Part shown: in pieces, positions 41,460 through 50,071 of the stretch | How the letters are laid out: the number at the start of each line of letters is the position of its first letter | Position numbering within the stretch: the stretch's first letter is position 1 | Assembly (NCBI RefSeq): GCF_001953885.1 | Contig: NZ_MQUS01000023.1 | Span: 1-64,000, forward strand | DNA from: Streptomyces sp. IMTB 2501 | GTDB lineage: Bacteria; Actinomycetota; Actinomycetes; Streptomycetales; Streptomycetaceae | Length of the DNA stretch: 64,000 bases | Direction of reading: 5' to 3' | The notes under the pieces: model-generated | The model's database searches: none | The model's input: the letters and a program-made list of their open reading frames with translations, nothing else | What the model was told of the DNA's origin: nothing | Translations under genes and position numbers: made by a program

Positions 41460-42887
41460 TCACACGTGCGGGCGGCGGCCGCTTTCCTGCTGCGGGAAGG
41501 TCTGGTCCGCGCCGGGCAGCGTCGGCTTCGGCAGAGTCGCCACCTCCTCCTTCGCCTTCTCCAACTGCTCCGCGGTGTCGTCAGGAAGCTGGGGCGAGCT
41601 TGGGCGGGCGTCGCGGAAACGGAAGGCGGTCGTGAGGTCGCCGAAGGTGGCGCGCCGCCAGTCACTGATGTTCGGCTCGGCAACCCCGGTGAACCGCTCC
41701 AGGAACTGCAGGGCCGAGGTGTGGTCGAAGGCCTCCGAGGCGACCCAACCACCCACGGTCCAGGGCGAGATGATGATGGCCGGGACACGGAAGCCGCCAC
41801 CGATCGGCAGACCCTGGATGTACTCGCCCGCTGTGCCCGCGGGCGGGGTGGGCGGGGCCACATGGTCGAACAGGCCGTCGTTCTCGTCGTAGTTGAGGAT
41901 GAAGGCGGTTTTCTGCCACACCGTGGGGTTGGACGCGATCGCCTCGATCTTCGAGGCGACGAAGTCGGCACCGGCCGCCGGGAGATAGTCGGGGTGCTCC
42001 GACTGGAAACCCGTCGGAATGATCCAGCTCACTGCCGGCAGACGGTCGTTGCGGGCGTCGTCCTCGAAGGTGCCCTCCGGCTGCGGGCGTACTCCCCGCT
42101 CGTACAGCTCGGAGCCGGGCCGCGCGTTCTGGAAGGTGGCGAACTGCTCCAGCAGGTTGCAGCCGTAGTCGTCGTCCTGCTGGTACACCTTCCAGCTGAC
42201 GCCCGCCGCCTGGAGCCGTTCGGCGTACGTCGTCCAGCGGTACGGCGTGGGCGCGACGTTGCTGATGATCGGCCCGCCGTGGGTGCCGGCGGGGTCGATC
42301 GTGCCGGTCATCCACATCAGACGATTGGGCCACGTCGGTCCGAACACCGAGCAGTAGTAGTTGTCGCAGATGGTGAAGGCCTCGGCGAGCGCGAACTGGA
42401 ACGGGATGTCCTCGCGCGTGTAGTAGCCCATCACGTAAGGGCCGTTGACGCCGTCGGCCCTGCGGTGGGCGGGCAGCCACTGGTCCATCCTGCCGCCGTT
42501 CCAGGCCTGGTGCTGCACGGACCAGGCGTGGCTGGTGGACGGGATGGCCTGTGCGCTCGACTTGTGGGTGTCGAGGTGGAAGGGCAGCAGATAGCCCTTC
42601 GGGTTCTTGGTGTCGGGCTGGTAGAAGACCGAACGCCCGTTGCCGAGCCTGAGGGCGTCCGGGTCGCTGAAGCCCCGGACGCCCGACAGGGTGCCGAAGT
42701 AGTGGTCGAACGACCGGTTCTCCTGCATCAGCATGACCACGTGCTCGATGTCGCTCAGCGATCCGCGTGGGGGCGGCCCGGCGGCTACGGCCTTCTGGAT
42801 GCTCGGCGGGAGGAGGGAGAGAGCCGCGGTGGCGCCGAGCGCACCCGCGGCCGTACCCAGCAGTCTACGGCGTGTCAACTCAGCCAT
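41460..42887 (-). CDS. Secreted phosphocholine-type phospholipase C / phosphoesterase
   Basis: This 475-residue protein has a Tat signal (LTRRRLLGTAAGALGATAALSLL) and the phosphoesterase domain of non-haemolytic phospholipases C: IEHVVMLMQENRSFDHYFGTL (metal-site Glu and Asn), FTICDNYYCSVFGPTWPNRLMW, and NYDENDGLFDHVAPP. It lacks the two C-terminal repeats (DUF756) of the longer Pseudomonas PlcC/PlcH, as many actinobacterial forms do. It would release phosphocholine or other head-group phosphates outside the cell. It is next to a purple acid phosphatase with a PHO-box-like repeat, so phosphate starvation control is plausible. A weak TGTGACC/GTGAAC pair lies near 43000. Confidence 0.92.
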   Translation of the reverse strand: MAELTRRRLLGTAAGALGATAALSLLPPSIQKAVAAGPPPRGSLSDIEHVVMLMQENRSFDHYFGTLSGVRGFSDPDALRLGNGRSVFYQPDTKNPKGYLLPFHLDTHKSSAQAIPSTSHAWSVQHQAWNGGRMDQWLPAHRRADGVNGPYVMGYYTREDIPFQFALAEAFTICDNYYCSVFGPTWPNRLMWMTGTIDPAGTHGGPIISNVAPTPYRWTTYAERLQAAGVSWKVYQQDDDYGCNLLEQFATFQNARPGSELYERGVRPQPEGTFEDDARNDRLPAVSWIIPTGFQSEHPDYLPAAGADFVASKIEAIASNPTVWQKTAFILNYDENDGLFDHVAPPTPPAGTAGEYIQGLPIGGGFRVPAIIISPWTVGGWVASEAFDHTSALQFLERFTGVAEPNISDWRRATFGDLTTAFRFRDARPSSPQLPDDTAEQLEKAKEEVATLPKPTLPGADQTFPQQESGRRPHV

Positions 42888-43263
42888 GATGGCCCTTTCT
42901 TGAGCGAGACAAGCGCTCCGGAGTGACGGCCGGCCCGGTGGAAAGGTGGGCCACCAGCAATCGTTCGCGTGTCTCGACGGGGCGCATCAGGCAAGCACCG
43001 TGAACATGTGACCAACGCGCGGGAAGGGCTTGGCCAAGCTGTGATATTCAACGCCTGTGCGTCGCACCGATGTTGCCGTGCGTTGAGAAACGGTGGCTGC
43101 TACATGGATTCGACCGACGACTGTACGAGGCGCAACCGTGCGGCTGCTCGCACGCGAGCGGGATCTTCACGCAGGGAGCGACGCCGCTGAGAGGCGCCGG
43201 GACCCTCGTCCTGTTCCGGCCGACCGTCCCGGCGCCGTACCCCCGTACTGAGGCGGGCTGCCG
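42888..43263. other. Upstream region of phospholipase C; no gene seen
   Basis: This holds the promoter side of the phospholipase gene, with a GTGAAC (43000-43005) and TGTGACC (43007-43013) pair that resembles PHO units but is spaced 8 instead of 11 bp. The rest, up to the phosphatase stop, shows no coding pattern. Confidence 0.4.
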
Positions 43264-44832
43264 TCAGTGGCCGCCGCGTGGGCGGGTGAGGGTGAAGCGG
43301 TCGACGGGAACGAGGTCGCCGTAGGGCCCGGTGACGGTGTAGTAGGTGACGTGGATCGAGGTCGTGCCGCCGGGACGGCCGGGGTCGACCTCGAACGCGG
43401 CGAAGCCGTAGGAGTGCTCGGCGTCGCGTACCGCCGACCACGGGGCGTCCTCCAGGACGTAGACGGGCGGGCGTTTGCCGGTCGCCGGGTCCGCCGGGCC
43501 CACCTTGGTGATCACCCGGCACTGCGGGGTGGGGAAGAGGAGCTGGTTGGAGGGGGCCGAGGTGCCGCCCCCGCCGATCACCATGTGCACGGTGCCCTTG
43601 GTGGTGTCGACGGTGTGCGTGTCGGTGGCGGCCGGGATCGGCGTGCGGGTGTCGTTGGACTGCTGGCCCCGGATGGGGTGCGACCGTTCGTAGTGGTGCT
43701 CGTGGCCGCAGACGACCAGGTCGACGCCGTAGCGGTCGAACAGCGGCACCCACTCCTCGCGGATGCCGAGGTCGGCGCCGTTGAACTTGTCGGCGGTCGA
43801 GATCACCACCTGGTGCATGCACACGACGACCCAGTCGATGTCGGGGTTCGCGCGGGAGGCGGCGAGTTCGGTCTCCAGCCAGCGCTTCTGGGCGCCGCCG
43901 GAGTAGCCGTGGACGTAGGAGTTGCCGCCGTCCTGGAAGGCGACGTCGTCGTTGTTGAGGCTGATCACGCGTACCGAACCCGCGGTGAACGCGTACCACA
44001 GGCCGTGCAGTTCGGTGTCGGCCCCTGCGTCGGGCAGGCTGAAGTAGGTCTGGTACGCGCCGTAGCCGATGGGGCCGTTGCCGAGTTCGTTCTCATGGTT
44101 GCCGGCGGCCGGCATCCAGGGGCGGTGTCGGGCCGAACGGGAGTTGTTCTCGAACCAGTCGGACCAGGTGCGCACCCGGTCCGTGGACAGGTTGGCGTAG
44201 CAGAGGTCCCCGTTGACCAGGTGGAACAGCGGGGCGATCCGCTCGACGCCGGCGGTGGTGTCGCCGGCGGCGGGGGAGCCGAGGTTGTCGTTGACGTAGA
44301 TGCCGCTGTCGTTCTTCTTGCCGAGGGTCGGTGTGCCCTGGTCGCCGAAGCTGGTGAAGGTGAACGCCGACCGGCCGCGCGGGGCGGTGCGTACAGTGCC
44401 GAACTCGGCCTGCCCGCCCTCGTGCACGGCGGCGTAGACGTAGTCGGTGTCCGGCCTGAGGCCACGCGCCAGGGCATGGTGCACCTGTACCTCGGTGCCC
44501 GATTTGGCGTCGCGGTACGTCGTGGTCTGTGCGGTGACGGTACGGCCGAGACCGCCGGCCGGGGTGCCGAGCAGCACACGCGGCCGGGACACGGACGCGG
44601 TGGTGTGCCAGGAGACCACGACCTCACGGGAGGCGTCGGCTCCGAACTGCAGATGCAGCCCCGCGACCCGCGGTGCCCCCAGTGCACCCGGCTTCTGCCA
44701 CAGCACCGGGCTCGCCGCGGCGGGCGTCGCACCGGCCAGCCCCACCGCACCGGCCAGCCCTGCCCCCGACGCACCCGCCAGCAGAGCTCGTCTGCTGGGA
44801 CCTGAACGGACAACAGAGTCAGGAGTGTTCAT
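43264..44832 (-). CDS. Secreted purple acid phosphatase-like metallophosphoesterase
   Basis: This 522-residue protein has a Tat-like signal (GPSRRALLAGASGAGLAGAVGLAG), an Fn3-like purple acid phosphatase N-terminal domain (LHLQFGADASREVVVSWHTT), then the metallophosphatase motifs TSFGDQG, VNGDLCY, AAGNHE, CMHQV and CGHEHHYERS, which supply the metal ligands. It hydrolyses phosphomonoesters outside the cell. ATG 44832 is chosen because the longer frame would start inside the PHO-box-like repeat. The C-terminal region YYTVTGPYGDLVPVDRFTL is a typical ending for bacterial members. Confidence 0.93.
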   Translation of the reverse strand: MNTPDSVVRSGPSRRALLAGASGAGLAGAVGLAGATPAAASPVLWQKPGALGAPRVAGLHLQFGADASREVVVSWHTTASVSRPRVLLGTPAGGLGRTVTAQTTTYRDAKSGTEVQVHHALARGLRPDTDYVYAAVHEGGQAEFGTVRTAPRGRSAFTFTSFGDQGTPTLGKKNDSGIYVNDNLGSPAAGDTTAGVERIAPLFHLVNGDLCYANLSTDRVRTWSDWFENNSRSARHRPWMPAAGNHENELGNGPIGYGAYQTYFSLPDAGADTELHGLWYAFTAGSVRVISLNNDDVAFQDGGNSYVHGYSGGAQKRWLETELAASRANPDIDWVVVCMHQVVISTADKFNGADLGIREEWVPLFDRYGVDLVVCGHEHHYERSHPIRGQQSNDTRTPIPAATDTHTVDTTKGTVHMVIGGGGTSAPSNQLLFPTPQCRVITKVGPADPATGKRPPVYVLEDAPWSAVRDAEHSYGFAAFEVDPGRPGGTTSIHVTYYTVTGPYGDLVPVDRFTLTRPRGGH

Positions 44833-44856
44833 GACCGCCGATTCTTGTCGGGAGCC

Positions 44857-44886
44857 GGTGAACGGCACGGTGAGATCCGGGTGAAC
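44857..44886 (-). promoter_or_regulatory. PHO box (PhoP-type direct repeats)
   Basis: Read on the minus strand: GTTCACC (44886-44880), TCTCACC (44875-44869) and GTTCACC (44863-44857), with steps of 11 and 12 nt. This matches the GTTCACC direct-repeat PHO boxes of Streptomyces and lies 25-54 bp upstream of the phosphatase start. Confidence 0.7.
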
Positions 44887-45341
44887 GAAACGTCAAGCAC
44901 GGCATCGGCGGTGACGCTCAGCGCGGAAGTAGAACTCGAAGACATCCGAGGCGAGTTGAGCGTGTGGCCGCATCAGGTCATCGGCGAGCCAAGAGTGGTC
45001 CAAATAAGGGACGGCTTTTCCGGATTCCGGACGGAATGGTTGCGTACCGGCCAGCCAAGAGTGAACCGAGCGTGGACGGCGGACCCGATGGCGCGCACCG
45101 TGTGTGACGGTCGGCGCCGGCACGCGGGTCCCGCGTGCTGAGAAGACTGCGACCTGGTGCCGCCCGTCGTACCGCGCACTCGGCCGGATTGCTTCCTTGC
45201 TCTGGCGGGCGAGCGTCGCCATACTCGTCGCGCTTGGCATGGTCACGTCGTATCTTTGGCCGGCGCCCCCATGCCTCTCATCCCTTCGTTCCTCCGGCCC
45301 GGCTCGTCGAGTGAGCGGGCAACCCCCACAGGAGGCCTCCT
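44887..45341. other. About 455 bp between the phosphatase and protease genes; no gene seen
   Basis: Contains the two promoters. A GCCAAGAGTG sequence occurs twice (about 44989 and 45054). No frame shows a known domain. Confidence 0.35.
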
Positions 45342-46421
45342 ATGGCGCAACGCCGCACAGCTCTCACCACCCGCGCGCTCACCGGAGCGAGCGTCGCGGT
45401 CCTCACCGCAGGCGCCGCACTGCTCCCCGGTGCGGGCTCCGCCACGGCCGCCACCGGTTCCGCAGCGACCCCGGCCGCGGCCCGCGCCACGGCCGCCGCG
45501 TCCCTCGTCGCCCGCCTGGGTGACCGTGCCGCCGGTTCCTACTACGACGCCGCGGCCCGCCAGTTCATCGTCAACATCACCGACCCGTCCGCGGCCGCCC
45601 AGGTCCGCAACACCGGTGCTGTCCCCAGAACCGTGCGCTACTCCACCACCCAACTCCGCGGCGCACTCGGCACCTTGACCCAGCGGGCCCGGATCGCGGG
45701 TACCGCCTGGGCGATCGATCCCCGCCAGGACAAGGTGGTCGTGACCGTCGACCCGACGGTCACCGGAGCCAAGCGCACCCAACTGAACACCGTGGTCCAC
45801 TCCCTCGGCGACAAGGTCGTCGTGCGTCGGGCCGCGTCCGCGTTCAAGCCGCTCATCGCGGGCGGTGACGCCATCTGGGGCAGCGGTGTGCGCTGCTCCC
45901 TCGGGTTCAACGTGACGGTGAACGGCGCGCCGTACTTCCTGACCGCCGGGCACTGCGGCAACGCCTCCTCGACGTGGTCCGACTCGCAGGGCGGCGGCGA
46001 GGTCGGCCAGACCGTCGACTCCCAGTTCCCCGGCACCGACTACGCCCTGGTCCAGTACGACGACGCGAACAGCGACCACACCAGCGCAGTCGACCTCTAC
46101 GACGGCGGCAGCCAGCAGATCACCCACGCCGCCGACGCCTACGTGGGTGAATCGGTCCAGCGCAGCGGCAGCACCTCCGGTGTCCACGGCGGGTCGGTCA
46201 CCGGCCTCGACGCGACCGTGAACTATCAGGAGGGCTCGGTCTCCGGGCTCATCGACACCAGCGTGTGCGCCGAACCCGGCGACAGCGGCGGCGCGCTCTT
46301 CGACGGCGACGCGGCCATCGGTCTGACCTCGGGCGGCAGCGGCGACTGCACCTCGGGTGGCGAGACCTTCTTCCAGCCGGTGCCTGCGGCGCTGAGCGCG
46401 GAGGGCGCGACTCTTCCGTAA
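45342..46421 (+). CDS. Secreted streptogrisin-type serine protease (S1E)
   Basis: This 359-residue preproprotease has a signal peptide (ALTTRALTGASVAVLTAGAALL), an alpha-lytic-type propeptide (AASLVARLGDRAAGSYYDAAA ... KVVVTVDPTVTGAKRTQL) and a mature chymotrypsin-fold domain starting near IAGGDAIW. The catalytic triad is visible: His in FLTAGHCGN, Asp in FPGTDYALVQYDD, Ser in AEPGDSGGALF. Two disulphide pairs are possible (RCSLGF/GHCG; SVCAEP/GDCTSG). ATG 45342 is preceded by GGAGG. It is a broad-range extracellular protease, needing its propeptide to fold. A strong terminator follows. Confidence 0.96.
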   Translation: MAQRRTALTTRALTGASVAVLTAGAALLPGAGSATAATGSAATPAAARATAAASLVARLGDRAAGSYYDAAARQFIVNITDPSAAAQVRNTGAVPRTVRYSTTQLRGALGTLTQRARIAGTAWAIDPRQDKVVVTVDPTVTGAKRTQLNTVVHSLGDKVVVRRAASAFKPLIAGGDAIWGSGVRCSLGFNVTVNGAPYFLTAGHCGNASSTWSDSQGGGEVGQTVDSQFPGTDYALVQYDDANSDHTSAVDLYDGGSQQITHAADAYVGESVQRSGSTSGVHGGSVTGLDATVNYQEGSVSGLIDTSVCAEPGDSGGALFDGDAAIGLTSGGSGDCTSGGETFFQPVPAALSAEGATLP

Positions 46422-46452
46422 CCGGCACGCTCGTACTGCCCTGGCCAACCAG

Positions 46453-46495
46453 GAATGCCTCAACCAGCCCTCACAGGGGGCGGGTTGAGGCATTC
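46453..46495 (+). terminator. Terminator after the streptogrisin-like gene
   Basis: GAATGCCTCAACC (46453-46465) pairs perfectly with GGTTGAGGCATTC (46483-46495) around a 17-nt loop, 31 nt after the stop codon. Confidence 0.85.
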
Positions 46496-46598
46496 TCCCT
46501 GAGCGGGATCGACAGGTCGGCGCTGAGCACGGGCGCGCGCTGGTGGGTCGGCTTGTCGGTCGCGCTGAAGCCGATGTCGTAGATCGGGAGTCGAACCG

Positions 46599-47180
46599 AT
46601 GGGCGAGCATGGGGACAGGGAAACCGCAGAGGCCGGGGAAGGGCGGGCAGCGAGACCTGCGTCCGTCGCCGCTGCGGCTCAGGCGATCCACACCGGGCGG
46701 CTGGACTTGGTGCCGCTTCGCGTCGAGCATGCCGAGGAGATGGCCGTGGTGCTGTCCGATCCGGCCCTGCACGCCTTCATCGGCGGCCCTCCGGAAACCC
46801 CGCAAGCCCTGCGCTCCCGCTACCAGCGCCTCACCGCAGGCTCTCCCGATCCGGCTGTCTCCCGGCTGAACTGGGTGATCAGGCTTCGTGACGAAACCTG
46901 CCTGGTGGGCACAGTCCAGGCGACGATCAGCTTCTCCCCGCACGACCCAGTCGCCGAGATCGCTTGGGTGGTGGGGACCCCGTGGCAGGGAAGGGGTATC
47001 GCCGGCGAAGCGGCCCGAGGGCTCGTCGAGTGGCTCGGCCGTCAGCGGGTGCGGACCGTCATGGCCCACATCCACCCGGGCCATCGGTCCTCCGCTGCCG
47101 TCGCCACCGCAGCCGGGCTCACACCCACCGACGAATGGCACGAAAGCGAGATCCGCTGGAGCCGGAATCTCAGGCGATGA
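46599..47180 (+). CDS. GNAT-family N-acetyltransferase (RimJ/RimL-like)
   Basis: This 193-residue protein has a GNAT domain beginning IHTGRLDLVPLRVEHAEEMAVVL, a CoA-binding segment AWVVGTPWQGRGIAGEAARGLVEWL (motif A Q-G-R-G-I-A) and the end ATAAGLTPTDEWHESEIRWSR. About 30 N-terminal residues precede the domain and may be disordered. ATG 46599 has GGGAG about 9 nt upstream. The substrate is unknown. Its 3' end overlaps, on the opposite strand, the decayed dehydrogenase at 47170-47714. Confidence 0.87.
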   Translation: MGEHGDRETAEAGEGRAARPASVAAAAQAIHTGRLDLVPLRVEHAEEMAVVLSDPALHAFIGGPPETPQALRSRYQRLTAGSPDPAVSRLNWVIRLRDETCLVGTVQATISFSPHDPVAEIAWVVGTPWQGRGIAGEAARGLVEWLGRQRVRTVMAHIHPGHRSSAAVATAAGLTPTDEWHESEIRWSRNLRR

Positions 47181-47714
47181 CTTCGCCGAAGCAGCCAGCT
47201 GGCGCCGTGGGATGGCCCAGGTGGTCGAACATCAGGGCCGCGGACCAGATCATGCCCAGCGGATTGGCGATGCCCTTGCCCACTCCCGTCCGGGGTTGAG
47301 GCCGGCGGCCGACGCGATGCCCATGGCGCCCGCGACAGCCGCGGCCAGGTCACTGAGGATGTCACTGAAGAGATCGGAGGCGACGACCACGTCGAAGTCG
47401 GCTGGTTCGAGGACGAGCTGTCCCAGAAGGGCATGGTGTGCACGATGCCGTTCGACTTCGTCGCCGAGGTGAGCCGGCCACCGCGGCGAGCGGCAAGCTC
47501 GAAGGCGTGGTCCAGAACGCGCGTGACGCCGTCACGGGTGGATACGGCTTCCTGTATGGCGAGTTCGTCGGGGAAGCCCCTGTTCGTACGACCACCGACC
47601 TGGCTGTACTCACCCTCGACGTTCTCGCGGACCACGACGAAGTCCACTTCTCCGGCCCGCGCGCCGAGCACCGGGCTCTCTACGCCTTCGAAAGCAGCTC
47701 CTCATCAAAGCCGG
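47170..47714 (-). pseudogene. Isopropylmalate/tartrate-type dehydrogenase remnant
   Basis: The minus strand reads DFVVVRENVEGEYSQVGGRTNRGFPDELA and GGRLTSATKSNGIVHTMPFWD, classic for the isocitrate/isopropylmalate dehydrogenase family (most like the tartrate dehydrogenase branch). It then continues in other frames as ELVLEPADFDVVVASDLFSD, AGLNPGREWA and, last, GMIWSAALMFDHLGHPTAPAG. The N-terminal third, with the NAD-binding start, is missing at the boundary with an IS5-type remnant at about 47715, and at least two frameshifts follow. It once oxidised a beta-hydroxy acid with NAD+. It is inactive. Confidence 0.75.
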
Positions 47715-48200
47715 GTGGTCGTCCGCCACGTGAGCCTTTGCGCAGGCGGGCGGCTTGACTGTCGGTGTTCTCCGGGATGGTGTGCCGGATCCCTCGCCCT
47801 CGCGGGTATGCGCGACACGGCCTGTGCTGTAAGCCTTGTCTGCGGCAAGGCTGTTGGGCTTCTTCCGGGGCCTCCCCGGCCCGATCCGCGGGACGCAGAT
47901 CTTGTCCACCACAGCCTTGAACTGGGTGCGGTCCGTCCGCTGACCTGGGGTGACGGACAGCGGGCGGCAGCGGCCGTTCGCACTCAGGTGGAGCTTGGTG
48001 GTGAACCCGCCGCGCGAGCGGCCCAGGCCCTCACCTCCCGCACCACCTCCACCAGGCGCCCGTACAGGCTCTGCCACGGCATCTCGCCCTGATGTTCGTG
48101 TGGCTCGCCCCCTTTGATGCGGGATCGGCGGCGGATCGTTGTGGGCGCCCACCAGCAGCCGGACGCAGGGGCCGAAGCGGGCACTTACGGGTGGTAGCGC
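47715..48200 (-). mobile_element. IS5-family transposase remnant, C-terminal part
   Basis: The minus strand encodes GLGRSRGGFTTKLHLSANGRCRPLS, then TPGQRTDRTQFKAVVDKICVPRIGPGRPRKKPNSLAADKAYSTG, the central and C-terminal DDE region of IS5-type transposases. It has frameshifts on both sides (for example PPPIPHQRG and KGGEPHEHQGEMPW in different frames). The N-terminal half is absent. It abuts the dehydrogenase remnant, so this insertion or a later deletion probably destroyed that gene. The product cannot be active. Confidence 0.78.
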
Positions 48201-48255
48201 GCCGGGCCGCCCGCCGCGGCCGTACCGTCGTGAAGGCAGGGGACGGCGTGCAGGT

Positions 48256-49224
48256 TCAGGTTCGGGGGAGCAGGACGAGCTTTCCTTTCGTGCGGCGGGC
48301 GAGCAGGTCCTCGTGCGCCTGGCGGGCCTGCCCGAGTGGGTACGCCGCCCCGACCAGGGGTTGCAGGCGCCGCCTGGCCGTGAGGTCGAGTAGTTCCTCC
48401 AGCGGTGCGCCCCCGGCCCCGTCCCGGACGAGCAGCGGGGTGAGCCAGAAGCCCGCGACGGTAAGGCTGTCCACTGCCAAGCGGCTCGGCGCGACGGCGG
48501 AGGCCGGCTGCCGGGCAGAGGCCCCATAGGTGACAAGACGACCCAAGTACCCCAAGGTGTCCAGGGCGGCGTCGAGAACCGGGCCGCCGATGGCATCCAG
48601 CACGATGTCGACCGGTCGCCCGCAGTTGGCGGCAAGGACCCGCTCCCGATAGTCCCGCAACTCGCCGTCGATCGCCACGTCCGCTCCCAACTCCAGAGCG
48701 AAGGCGCGCTTTTCCTCGGAGGACGCGGTGGCAATGACCCGTCCGGCCCCGAACTCCCGGGCGAGCTGGACGGCGAGGCTTCCGGTGCCGCCCGCAGCGG
48801 CATGCACCACTACGCTCTCGCCGGGCCTGATTCGGGCGACCGAGCGCAGCAGGTGCCAGGCCGTCAGCCCCTGGACGAGGACCGCCAGCGCCTCGCCCGC
48901 GCTCACGCCCTCCGGGACAGCGACCAGGTCACGCTCGGCCACCACGGCCCGCTCGGCATAACCGCCCTGCAAAACGTGGCCGAGCACCCGGCGCCCGTCC
49001 GCCGTCCGGCCCACGACCTCCATGCCCGGGATCCGCGGCAGCGGACCCTTGGGCGCACAGGGGCCGTCGGGCTGCTCGCCCGCGATCTGCTTGATATCGC
49101 CGAAGTTGACGCCCGCGGCCGCCACCTCGACCACCGTCTCACCCGGCCCCGCCACCGGGTCGGGCACCTGGACCTCCGCCAACACCTCAGGCCCGCCGAA
49201 CCGTTCGAACCGCATGGCACGCAT
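48256..49224 (-). CDS. Zinc-type alcohol dehydrogenase-like quinone oxidoreductase
   Basis: This 322-residue MDR protein has the quinone oxidoreductase layout: MRAMRFERFGGPEVLAEVQVPDP, AAAGVNFGDIKQIAG, the NADPH-binding Rossmann motif VVVHAAAGGTGSLAVQLAREFGAGRVIATASS, and a C-terminal substrate domain ending RTKGKLVLLPRT. The structural and catalytic zinc cysteines of alcohol dehydrogenases are absent, as is usual for the QOR class (about 320-330 residues). It likely reduces quinones or enones with NADPH. ATG 49224 follows GGGGAGGAG. It diverges from the small TusA-like gene across a 30-bp gap. Confidence 0.9.
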   Translation of the reverse strand: MRAMRFERFGGPEVLAEVQVPDPVAGPGETVVEVAAAGVNFGDIKQIAGEQPDGPCAPKGPLPRIPGMEVVGRTADGRRVLGHVLQGGYAERAVVAERDLVAVPEGVSAGEALAVLVQGLTAWHLLRSVARIRPGESVVVHAAAGGTGSLAVQLAREFGAGRVIATASSEEKRAFALELGADVAIDGELRDYRERVLAANCGRPVDIVLDAIGGPVLDAALDTLGYLGRLVTYGASARQPASAVAPSRLAVDSLTVAGFWLTPLLVRDGAGGAPLEELLDLTARRRLQPLVGAAYPLGQARQAHEDLLARRTKGKLVLLPRT

Positions 49225-49254
49225 GCGTCTCCTCCCCACTGAAAGGATCTTTCC

Positions 49255-49575
49255 ATGGCCACCACGCCGATGCCGGACCCGGACATCACCTTCGACGGCA
49301 CCGGGCTGCTCTGCGTCACGCTCGTGCTGCGGCTCCGCAAGCGAATCGGCGGCGACGCACCGCGCACCGTCGTACACGTCATCGCCACCGGTCCAGCCGC
49401 CCCGCTCGACCTGCCTGCATCGTGCCACCCGGTCGGCCACGCGTACCTGGGCGTGGTGGACCGAGCCGACCGGCCCGCCCATGCCTCCGGCTCGCCGCCA
49501 ACTCTCTGGGCACCCGATCCGATGCGCCGTGGCGCCTTGTCGACTGACCGCTTCCCCCTCGCGACTGCCGCCTGA
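49255..49575 (+). CDS. TusA/SirA-like small protein lacking the CPxP motif
   Basis: A 106-residue protein with the start of a SirA/TusA fold: FDGTGLLCVTLVLRLRKRI followed by TVVHVIATGPAAPLDLPASCHPVGHAYLG. TusA proteins carry persulphide sulphur on the Cys of a CPxP motif. Here the first Cys is present (GLLCVTL) but both prolines are replaced, and a second Cys (ASCHPVGH) lies at the strand-helix junction. So sulphur transfer is possible but not assured. ATG 49255 has AAAGGATC about 9 nt upstream. It diverges from the quinone oxidoreductase and converges on an HxlR gene. Confidence 0.72.
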   Translation: MATTPMPDPDITFDGTGLLCVTLVLRLRKRIGGDAPRTVVHVIATGPAAPLDLPASCHPVGHAYLGVVDRADRPAHASGSPPTLWAPDPMRRGALSTDRFPLATAA

Positions 49576-49591
49576 CGGATCAGGCCGACGA

Positions 49592-49957
49592 CTACGGCTC
49601 TACGGCTGGCTGATCGCACGGCAGACGGTCGAGCTCGGCCGCCCAGCGGTCGGACCAGCGCACCAGTCCCCGGAGTTCGTCATAGGCATCACGGCCCAAC
49701 CCGGTCAGCCGGTAGGCGCCGGCCGTGTCGCGTTCGACGAGCAAGGTCTCCCGCAGCTCGCCGAGGCGCTGCTGCAGCACGCTGGATGACATGCCGTCGC
49801 AGCGCTGCTGCAGTGGCCGGAAACCGAGCGGCCCGTCGCGTAGTTCCCACAGGATGCGCAGGATCCACCGCCGACCGAACAGGTCGAGTGCGGCCATGAG
49901 CGGACGGCCGGTGGTGGAGCCACGAACGGGGCGTCGGGGGCGAGGTGTTGGGGTCAT
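49592..49957 (-). CDS. HxlR-family transcriptional regulator
   Basis: This 121-residue single winged-helix protein has the HxlR pattern: ALDLFGRRWILRILWELRDGPLGFRPLQQRCDGMSSSVLQQRLGELRETLLVER, then YRLTGLGRDAYDELRGLVRWSDRW. HxlR repressors usually control a divergent oxidoreductase-type gene and sense electrophiles or oxidants. Only one Cys (RCDG) lies in the DNA-recognition region. ATG 49957 begins the conserved fold; longer frames are unlikely. The intergenic region to the divergent carboxymuconolactone-decarboxylase-like gene holds two dyads that may be its operators. Confidence 0.88.
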   Translation of the reverse strand: MTPTPRPRRPVRGSTTGRPLMAALDLFGRRWILRILWELRDGPLGFRPLQQRCDGMSSSVLQQRLGELRETLLVERDTAGAYRLTGLGRDAYDELRGLVRWSDRWAAELDRLPCDQPAVEP

Positions 49958-49989
49958 CCGGGATGCCGTCCTGCTGAGTGCCGTTGGGG

Positions 49990-50047
49990 GTAGTGCTTCG
50001 GAATCAGAAACACTACTCTCCCTCGTGACGCTTCGAAATGCGAAGCG
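49990..50047. promoter_or_regulatory. Two inverted repeats in the HxlR/CMD intergenic region
   Basis: GTAGTG (49990-49995) / CACTAC (50011-50016) and CGCTTCG (50029-50035) / CGAAGCG (50041-50047). Both are perfect dyads between divergent genes; HxlR operators are typically such inverted repeats. Confidence 0.5.
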
Positions 50048-50071
50048 CCGCCAGAGGAGGAACCCGCCGCC

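Noticed and set aside
46579..46610. GGGAGTCGAACCG resembling a tRNA T-arm (possible att site)
   Set aside because: The stem does not pair as a T-arm and no acceptor, D or anticodon parts are found nearby.
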